In this document: piece by piece, positions 54,811 through 64,000 of the stretch
How the letters are laid out: each line of letters begins with the position of its first letter
Numbering within the stretch: position 1 is the stretch's first letter
NCBI GenBank assembly: GCA_914767885.1
Contig: CAJZBQ010000007.1
Location: forward strand, 1-64,000
From: Blepharisma stoltei
Lineage: Eukaryota > Ciliophora > Heterotrichea > Heterotrichida > Blepharismidae
DNA length: 64,000 nucleotides
Reading direction: 5' to 3'
Notes under the pieces: generated by a model
Databases searched by the model: none
What the model was told of the DNA's origin: nothing
The model's input: the letters and a program-made list of their open reading frames with translations, nothing else
Made by a program: the position numbers and the translations under genes

Positions 54811-57800
54811 ATGAAAAGTCTTATAAGCTTTCTAGCCCTTATATGACTAGCTATGGGAGATCCTACAAGAACTGCTAAAGATGGATACTTGGATCCTGGA
54901 AAAATCAGATGGTGGAAAGACAGTTGGGCTCCTAATCCTATTGAGCTCTCTCAAACCAACTCTGGGACTTCCAGTGGTGTTACTGTCACTGTCAATTTTA
55001 GACCTCAAACTTCTTTGCCGACAACTGGCAATATGGGGATTGTTATTGTGACTGTGCCATCAACTTTTTCAACCCAAATAACTTATCCTTCTAGCTCTAT
55101 GGCAATAAAGGCAAATACTGATACTTCTTTTTCATTTAGTTTGGCAACAGCTTTACCTTCTGCTGGAGTCTATGGACCTTTCCAAATTGTGACTAAAACT
55201 TCAACAGGTGGCCAAATCTACGACGCGAACTACGTTTTCGGTTGTGTCGCAGTTTCAGCCTCAGTATCTTCAGCTTCTGCGAATTCTTTGACAGTAAACG
55301 CAGTCACTTTGACCACTAATACAGCCATTGTTGGCTCCTCAGATGGACTTTACTTTTCTTTTACAATTCCTGCTGGCACTAATCTTTGGAAACATGACAT
55401 TTTTGAAATCGTCCCTGACACCCACTGGACAATTCCTTCAAGCCCAACTTGTGCTTCTGTAGATATTTCAGGCACTACTAACTATATCAAAGGTCCTAAA
55501 GGAGACAATAGCCTACCTTGTGCTATTGCAGCGAGTGGAGGGGCTAATGGAGGATATAACACTGCTAAATCAGCTGCAACTCCAGCTACAAACAGTATTT
55601 ATATATATGGGCTTTCTCAAGATGTGCTTATAACTTCAAGTTATCAGATCAAGCTTCAAGTTTCCAGCTTTACTCTTCCTCTCTCAGCTGTTTCAACTTC
55701 AAATTTCAGCTGGAATCTAAAAATATGGAGGTGGGGAACTACCAACCTTCTTGCTCAATATGCTGGAACTGGGCCATTGACTCCAGTCGCGGGTGCCGTA
55801 ACAATTAGCTCATGGGTTCCTTATAACACCAATTTAGCTTCAACTGACATCCCAAATAGCAGCTCAAACAGTTTTTACTTGTTTACTAAGCTCACTTTTC
55901 AAACAGCTCACGCAATTACATATGGGACAATCGTCATTACCTTTAACAGCTACGCAGATATTTCTTCTGGGTACTGGTGGCAAGACCATGCGAGCACATC
56001 CGTTGATACTAGAGCAAATTGCTATCTGAATACCTACGTAAAAGGTATTACATGCAGCGTCGCTAGCACAAAGGCAACTATAACTATAGCAGACAAAGTT
56101 ACTTTGGCTGCGAATACAGCTATCTCAATCACATTATTGACCAAACTTACCTCAGGAGCTGCAATTAGCTCAATAATAACTACTGATTCAACTACCTCTG
56201 CGAATATTGATCAAATTACTTCTACAACTTCTTGGTCATTTAACACTGCAGCTTCTACTTATGTACCTATGACTAGTTTCCAATTCTTTGCAACTGCTAC
56301 AAATTCCATACCAACAGGTGGAACACTCACTTTAGGGGAACAAAAAGGAGGATATACTGGATCCCAATATTTAATGTGGTATATGACCCCAAAAAACGAC
56401 TGGTCTGCATCCACCACCTTAAAAGTCAGTTTACCATTTTCTTCTTCAGGGGTGCAGCTGCTGAATTCTTATATTACCACTAGCGCCACATATAAAGAAA
56501 AAATACTTCAAAGCTCAGATTATGCTTCAGCCGCTGTAGCACTTGATGCGAATATAAACACCCCAACTCTCAGCGCCGGAAATCCAGGATCTATTTCAAT
56601 TGCGTTTAAAGCGACTGGATTCCCTACCACATCAAGTAAGAATATGTTTGCTTTTTCATACGGGGATAACTCAGGTGCTTCTGCTCAAGATTCGCTGCCA
56701 TTTGTAGCATCAAATGTGGCTACTTTCTATGAGTGTTGGGCTAAGACTTCATCTACAACAAATGGAGCAGTAACTGAATTCTCTAACTATGTTTTCTCAG
56801 TAATAACATCGCAAAGTGATGCTGAGCTAAAAGTTGCTTCACTGTGTAACGACAATTATGCTGGAATTCCAATTGCTGTAGTTTTCCATGCTTTGAATGT
56901 TCAAGCACTAAACCCACTCCCCATCTCAAGCTACTCTAAAATAGATTATCTATCCTTGATAAAAAGAAATATATCTTTAAATTGTTTAGTTATCTTATTG
57001 AAAGATAATCCATTTGCAGAGCAGGAAAACAGAATTCCATAAGACTGCCGCCGGAATAAGTTTTTCCCGTGAAAAGCAACCCCGTGGCCAATTTATGGGA
57101 AAAATTTATAATAATTTAGAAAGAATTCAAGAGTGAAAAGAATGGTAAGCTTAGCTGCAATGGAGTGCAAGAAGAATTTGAAGGCGAATTAAAACTGATG
57201 ATGATTGCTATAAAACTAAAGGCTCAAATGATGAAGACAACGCTATTGGTGCTACGGATGGGACTGTTAGTTAGATGAAAGTCAAAGCAAAAATGGCGGT
57301 ATAAGTGAAAACGAAGATGTCAGTGAAAATGAATTTTCAGACAAAGATAAAGAGAAGGATAAAGAAATGTAAGAAGGAAATATGCTGATTGGATACCTGC
57401 AAGAGTATATTCACTCTGCAGCACAAAGAAGAGACAAAAGACAGTAGGCCATTTACCCGTAAAAAATATGGATAACGGAAAGTTTGGAGGGAAATAGAGA
57501 TACTGATTGCTATTAATTTAAAGTTGAAGATAATGAACATGGACTGAAAAATCGCGATGTAAGGAGAGAGAAAGATTGTTTAGGATCTAAATTGTTGAGT
57601 GATAGAGTGGAACTTAAAATGTATTTGAAGTTGAAAATTTGGATGCAAGTTTCAAAAATGTGCTAGAAGCATTTTTGGTGAAACTTAGCAAGGCAATAAA
57701 CCGTCTAAATAATAATAATGCTAAATCCCTTTAATAAGCAAAATTCTGCTTACCATAAGTTTAAATGAGATACCTTATATTTTATATAAGTTCACTGAAT

Positions 57801-60800
57801 TCATTTTAAAGTGTAATAATAAAGCTAGCTGTAGCATATTTCATTTTTTCTTTATTATTAAAATAAAATTTCTTGTATGTAAATTTCTGTACTGCTAGGA
57901 TAGGAAAACAAAGTATTTAATGCATTAGAGATATACTATAAATAGTGTTAAAATATAGAGAGAAACAACTATACTGTATTTATTCTTATTTTTTGTTATC
58001 AATAATTGGTAGGTTTTGAAAAGAGAAGTACCTTATTTGACCATTTGAATATGAAATTTAATTTCGGAGACACAACAAACCTATATTATCTAGATGTGAC
58101 TTTTACTGATTCTTTAGGATCAAGCAATTTAGGGACTGGGGCAACTGGTAAAGAAACGATCCCTGTAGCTAGTGCAGCAACTGGAGCGACCGCCACTCTT
58201 GACCCAACATCAAAAACAGTGACTATCTCTGGACTTGGATCTGTTGACACGAACGCTAAAGTTAGCGTTTATCTGCCTTATGGAGGAGATATAACTACAA
58301 GCTATGCTACAACTCAAACTTTCTATTATCTTGTGGCTGGAGCTGACCCAGCTAATAAAATGGTTCTATATACTGGAACAGGAGGAAGCACATTCACTTC
58401 ATCAGGTGAAGTTAAGTTTTCTTCTGGGTCATTTACGAGCCCTGCATCTGGATCATATACTATTGGAGGAACTTCTGTTTCTACAACACTAAGTGTAACA
58501 CCTGCCTCTTCGATAACTTCCAATGTAAATTCAGGCTGAATTGGAGTTGGGCTACCTGCAGGTTTTACTTCTTCGTCAACTAAACTAAACTTAGGCTCAA
58601 ATTCTGCAAATTTGTATAGTGCTGCTTCATCAAGCAGCTCATTTAAAGGAGGATTCATGATTGCACCACTTTCGTCCAGTATGGTAGTTACTCAAGGAGC
58701 AGCAAATACTCTTTCAATGGATCAGGGCCTAAATGTTCCATCTTCTACAGGGTTAGAATCAGGGGCAGGATCAGGAACGCTCACTGTATTTATAGCAGGC
58801 TCTACAATAGGCAACGCTTGCACATGCGCATCACAATCATCCCCAATAACAGTAAGTATCAACCCTGCGACGATTACGGCTGATAGTTGCACACTAGATA
58901 AACCCTTCGCTCAAGGCTCAGACTCAGTCGATTCCACCCTCACCTTAACATTTACAACTGTAAACCCTATTCCTGCAGGTGGGAAAATTACTATTACTCT
59001 AGCTTCAAGCGCCTGGACATTGAAATCATCAGATCCTCTTTTCAGCACCTGCCAAGGAGTTGGGTTCACTGACCAATCCAAAACTCTCCAACAATCATGT
59101 AATGCATCAGGAACAACAGTCACTTTAACTAAATTTTCTCAGATTGCTGCAGGTTCAGTTAGTGTAAAGCTGAACCATGTAATCCCAACCTCCACGGCTG
59201 CAGGCTCAATAAATTGCTTTACAGCTGTAACAACTTATGATGCAAAAGGCTATGTTATAGATTCTGCATCTAGTTTAACTAAATCAGTTGATGTAGCAGT
59301 TTCAACTGGAGCAGGTACCACAAACACCAATTCTTTTGTTTCTAAACCATATCCAAATGTAGCTGGGGCAACCGCTGATATATATCTTACATTTTCTTTA
59401 TCAAAAGCAGTCCCTCAGTATGGCATAATATCAATTACTCCAGGATTTGTCAGCTCATTAGCCTTGTCCTCTGGAGACGTCTCAAGTTCTTGCTGGACTG
59501 ACATAGACTACTATTCTTGTAAAGTTTCAGGCACCTCAATTAGTATACAATTAAGCAACTCTCTTGCTGCAAACACAGCAATGAAGGTATATTTGGATAT
59601 GGCTTTAGTCCTTCCTACCTCCAATTCTACGACCACAGGCTGGACAATTTCATCCACATGGGGTGAAGTCTCAATCACAGCTGATTCTACTTCAGCATCT
59701 CCAGCAACATTCCCACAAACTGTCGGAGCTGCTGTTAACAGCGCTATCACTTTAAGCTCAGTTGCCGCTGTTAACTCACAAACTGCAGATGAGACGACTT
59801 CTTATACCTTTACTTTCACATCAGCTGTTGTGGTGGCTACTTCAGATTCCTTTGTGATTGAGTTCCCTAAAGACTTTAGCCCTCTTCTTGGACTAGCTAG
59901 TGCTGTATTCCCTGACTGCTCACCTAATAACTTTTATACTACTTGCAGCTCAACTGCTTTAGGCATTTCTAGCGGAACTTATTGCAGTGTTGACCATTGG
60001 AAACTTACTGTTACTGGAATTACTAAGGCAACAACTGCGACTACTGCAAGTATCGATATTACTGTGGATGGAATCCAAAACCCAGCAGCAGGTACTACAA
60101 CTGGAAAATTCAGCTTATACCAATATGGCTCAGATGGATCTGTTAAGGCTTATATACAGAAAGCAACTGCAGCGACTATCACAAGTCTTGCATCAACGAT
60201 GGTTTCTCTTAAAGCTGCCACTGTGGATACTACAACTCTTTCGAAATCAGCTACGTATACATTTGATTTCTACCTCTCTGCATCCACCACCTTTACTACA
60301 GACCATGTCATTTCCATCTATTTCCCATCACAATTCAACAACAAATTAAGAAACGGTAGCACAGTTCCTTGCAAGTCTGTCTACTATGATGAATCATCCT
60401 CGTCTTCAAGCACCACAACAAGCCAAACTTTAAGCTCTGCAACCTCATGCTCAGTCTCAGGAAGCAATGTCTCCCTTAATTTCCCAAGCTCATTGACAAC
60501 AGCTACCGCAACAACCTCAAGAATCCAGCTCCAACTGACAGGCTTCTACAACCCTGAATCAGGCATATCAAGAACTGCAGGATGGGACATATCTGACTAT
60601 TCCACTTTTAGCTCTACTAAATTTGACCGATACAGTAATAAGTTTTCTATTGCAATCAGCCAAAGCAGTAAAACTCAGATTTATGCAGAAAGCTGGCCTA
60701 ACCTTAACTCAGCCTATATTGGGTACACTGTAGGCTATGGCTCAAGTTATTCAACTTCTAGCACTGCTTCCTCTTCAAAAATTTCATTATTGCCTGGAAC

Positions 60801-62754
60801 ACAAAGCACTGATCAAACTATTTCAATTCTTGATAGCAATAGCTGGCCAATGAAGTCAAAATCATTTAAATTGAGCCCTACTTCAAATGCAAATTACCCT
60901 GATAGCGGAAACCTCAAATATACATCAGCTTTTCATGCCTTCACAGTTTATCAGATGACTCCTCAGTTTAATTTCAGAGTAGCCGCTAAAAGCAGTGCAG
61001 CAACTGGAATTTATTACATCGACTGGGGAACACCTACTGAAAAATTGCAAGATGGAGTTACTAATTCTTTATATGTCGCTCCATTAAGTACAATGATTGA
61101 AGTCTGCAGCTCTTTGACTCCTGCAACTGTCACTGTTGACACTTTACCAACCCTCTACAAATACTATACCAGCATTCCAATCAAAGTATCTCTTGCAAAC
61201 GCCCCTGCTTCCCAGTTAACAGTGACTCCTACTTTTTCAGTCACAGGATTTACAGTCACCCCGACTTCTCTTACCTTTGGCCCTGATGTCAATGCTCTTT
61301 ACTTCCAAGTTAATGTTGGCTCTGCCTACTCAGCCTCAGCCACATCACCAACTGTCAGCTTTACCTTGGGAGGAACAGATGCTGCTGCTTTTACAGCACC
61401 TAGCAAGCAGACAGTGACTGTTTCTACAAGTTATCCTTCCATTGTGACAGCAACCCCAGGACTATCAATCACCAAGGTAAGTGCTTCTGAAGTTAAAGTT
61501 GCAGTCACATCGACAATTGCAGGAGTTTTGTATTGGGGACTTGGATGCCAAGGCTCTCAGGTTCTTACTTTTGCTGGCCTGTCAGCCCTGGTTTCTGATC
61601 TTGTGACCCCATCTAAGACTATTCAAACTCTTCAGGAACAATTGTCCCACCAATACCAAAATACAGAAACAGATATTAATACATCTAAAAAGGATACTGA
61701 TATTAATTCATTTTTCAGAAGAATTCATTCAGAGCATTGCAGTGATTATTGGGCTTCTTCACAGGTTATCACTACAGCTGGAGCTACTATTGATTTTAAT
61801 TGGCTGATGGCAGGAACAAGCTATACTTTTTCGGCTTATATTGCTACAAGATTGACCAACAACACAGGAGCTTATCCTCTAAATACTTATAACTTTACAA
61901 CAGATGCAGCAGGACAATACTATAGCACAGCCGTTACTTTCTCTGGATCTGTTCTTTCATCATCAAGCAGCAGCATTGCTAAAGTCTTAGCTAAAAACAT
62001 GGGTGTCAACCCTTCATGGCTTACTTATGTAAGTTCAACAAGAAGAATGCTCCAAGGCACTAGTTCTACAACAACATTTACTTATAATGTGCTTTCTGAT
62101 AGCAGATATCCAGCCTATACTTCTTCAGCGATGATTTCTAATCTCAATACTAATCAGGCCCAGGCAACTTCTGACTTCTCTAGCACACTATCATTAACTG
62201 CTACATCCCTTGGAACATCCACAGCTGTCTCGACTGGAACAACTCCAACATGGTCCACTGCTCCTGCAAAGACTGCTTCAACTGACACCTCTGCAACCTT
62301 TACTGCAGCTTCTTCACAGGCTGGAACTATATATGTTTCTTGCACAGATAACGATCTTACAGGCCGCATTACTTATGCATGGCAAGTTACTAATGGATTA
62401 GATGCAACTACAGAAAAGGTCCCTTCAGCAAATGTAGCCAGCGTTGCTGCCACCAGCGAAACTCTTACCTCTTTTATTCTTCAGACTGGCTTTTTCTAAT
62501 GATTTTATATGTAAAAATGTCTATTTTTGATCAGGGGAATTACAGTTACAGGTTTGTCCGCAGGGACTTCTTATGCTTGCTACTTCACTGCTTGCAATAG
62601 TTACCCAGTAACACCTTCTTGCATTGACTATTCCTCAAATAATCCTTTGAAAAGCATATCATTTAAGACTTCTGGATCCTCAGGCAGCGACAGCAGTGCA
62701 GTTATGATGGGCGCAAGTGCACTTTTGGCTTTTATCTTAACTTTACTTAACTAA
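54811..62754 (+). CDS. Giant Ser/Thr-rich secreted surface protein, probably GPI-anchored
   Basis: ATG at 54811 opens a signal peptide MKSLISFLALIWLAMG (TGA as Trp). The same start is kept in the paralogue at 29907. After removing a 1,146-bp Family J element (56898-58043) and one TSD copy, the frame runs about 2,178 codons to TAA at 62497; TGA at 58537 is Trp. The protein is a series of beta-sandwich-like modules with a recurring pattern such as IPAGGKITITLASSAW or LPTTGNMGIVIVTVPS, and sparse paired cysteines (NSLPC, FSTCQGVGF). Only one short Lys-rich stretch (about 61630-61700) breaks the composition. After two in-frame stops (62497, 62512) the same frame continues to TAA at 62752 with SAVMMGASALLAFILTLLN, a typical GPI-signal end. 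It is probably a cell-surface adhesin or coat protein; no enzymatic motif is seen. Confidence 0.82.
56898..58043. mobile_element. Family J element (1,146 bp) inside the giant gene
   Basis: TSD TTTGAA at 56892-56897 and 58044-58049. Ends TGTTCAAGCACTAAACC and, opposite strand, TGGTCAAATAAGG, related to the 414-bp copy at 6024. The interior has short acidic frames (for example around 57120-57440) but no transposase. Removal joins VFHAL through Asn to MKFNFGDTTN, exactly as in the paralogue (YHALNMDFDFGDTTN). Confidence 0.87.
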
Positions 62755-64000
62755 GCTTTACCTTTAACTGTGCCTTTAATCAATTAATTTTATAGCTTAA
62801 ACAGCTTAAACATGAAAAATAAAGTAAAACGTTGTATATTAAAGAGAGCTAATCTTATGGTTAATCTATATATTTTTTATATCCTGGAACTTGACTTGAG
62901 ATGTCGGCTAGAAAGCCTTCACTTTTCAATTTTTTCAGATCCTTTAAATTCTTAAGTTTTATGTTTTTCTATTTAATTATGCCTCATTTTCTCTTTAATT
63001 ATGCCTATGCATTTTATCTTGCTTTTCTCATGCTAATCTGATTATTTTTCTAATATTCAAGTTCTTTTTAGATTTCGTAAAGAAGCTTTTCTTGGATTTC
63101 AATATTTTAGGAAAGTTCATTATGCTTTTTCAGCAATTTTTAAACGAAAGACCTCTTTTATTCTTTTCCTTACTCCCAATTAATTTTATATTTTAAAATC
63201 ATGTCGTTTGCCTCTCTAATAGATTTCTTTAAGAGAGTTTAAGATGACAATTACATATAAAATAAAAATAAAGCTATTTGTGAGCGAGCAAATGTTTTGG
63301 CTCATTGCGGAGGGATTTAAAAAAGAAGAATTAATTTGTCATATTTTCTGATTAACTATTTGATTTAACTCTTATATAGCAATGAAGCTTCTAAAAAACT
63401 CAAAAAACTTACAATGTATTAAATTTTATATTTCAATGCCTTTAATTTGTTATAATCGATTTATTTGAATATCTTCAATATTTCTCTTAAGGAGAGATAA
63501 AAAATATTTTCGAGATGAGTTTTTTACCTTGCAGAATAAAAAGAGAGTAAATTTCACTTTGAAATTCAGATTTTCATTGTAAACTGAGAGAGTCATGGGC
63601 TTAAAATTCCGATTTATTCTTCTCCTTCGATGGTTTTAATTTTAAGATCTTGATTTTTGTGTTCAGTCTTGCAAGTTAATTGGTCTAATTATTCCTGTAG
63701 CCTTTTCTTTTACATTTAGGAAAATTAGCCTTGGAGTTTTAGATTGTAAATATTGTCTAAGGGAATATTCAATTAGAGGACTTTATTGTAGCTAAGCTCA
63801 AAAAATGCATTTTAGATTATCAAGAGAATTTTTAATATTGCATGCACTCTGGTCTTCTCTGAGTTTTTAGTATTTTCCCTGCTTTTATATATAAATTTAA
63901 TTTGTGTTTTGAATAAAGAAAGGTTATCTAAATTTTGAGAATCATTCTAAATTTCTTATGCAAAAAGACTTAGACATCTATTAATATAAAAACTCGAAAA
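62755..64000. other. AT-rich 3' region
   Basis: No gene seen. A worn Family A end pair (GTGAGCGAGCAAATG / GGCTCATTGCGGAGGG) lies at about 63276-63314. Confidence 0.55.

Noticed and set aside
59511-62369. Several 60-120 codon ORFs on both strands inside the giant gene
   Set aside because: Shadows of a long open frame in Ser/Thr-rich, codon-biased sequence; the plus frame has the homologues.
62511-62534. 24-nt GT..AG stretch as an intron
   Set aside because: Heterotrich introns are typically 15-16 nt, and removing it leaves the TAA at 62497 in frame.
1-64000. Stentor as the source
   Set aside because: The telomere repeat fits, but Stentor uses the standard code, and here TGA is clearly Trp.

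Overview
The window is a chromosome end of a heterotrich ciliate, most likely Blepharisma or a close relative. It opens with about 7.5 copies of the 8-mer CCCTAACA, the telomere repeat known from heterotrichs. In-frame TGA has to be read as tryptophan: duplicated and paralogous genes show TGA where a relative has TGG, or at the W of WD-type motifs, while TAA and TAG end frames. Coding frames must therefore be read with TGA=W. Coding density is very low, base composition is AT-rich, and coding sequence is repeatedly broken by precise insertions with clean target-site duplications (TSDs). Removing an insertion usually restores the frame. This looks like germline (micronuclear) or subtelomeric germline-limited DNA rather than an ordinary gene-dense somatic chromosome; that is inference.

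Layout. 1-647: telomere, then a decayed fragment of the large surface-protein gene. 0.7-16 kb: gene-poor, with transposon-like elements, a decayed B-box/Kelch gene (minus), a transporter remnant and two copies of a small winged-helix-like gene (5946-6749, 13793-14236). 15.4-24.3 kb: a tandem segmental duplication carrying two copies of a pentapeptide-repeat plus WD40-like propeller gene; one copy is hit by a Family B MITE, the other by a TA-bounded palindromic element. 25.3-29.9 kb (minus) and 33.2-37.7 kb (plus): two shorter, damaged paralogues of the surface-protein gene. 38-49 kb: a field of about 0.7 kb repeats with a conserved hairpin core, alternating with Family A MITEs and GC-richer retroposon-like islands. 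50.6-54 kb: short low-complexity and HTH-like ORFs. 54.8-62.8 kb: the full-length gene for a giant secreted, Thr/Ser-rich, probably GPI-anchored surface protein, intact over about 2,180 codons once one 1,146-bp insertion is removed. 62.8-64 kb: AT-rich, no gene seen.

Mobile-element classes (working names). Family A and B MITEs: CTCCCC termini, 3-bp TNA TSDs, the terminal motif present four times. TA elements: palindromic, TA pointer, ends like TATAG. Family J: TGGTCAA ends, 6-bp TSDs. Family G: 8-10 bp TSDs. Retroposon-like islands: 10-21 bp TSDs, some with simple-repeat tails. Several can be dated relative to one another because they are nested or sit in one of two duplicated genes.

No rRNA, tRNA or CRISPR array was seen.
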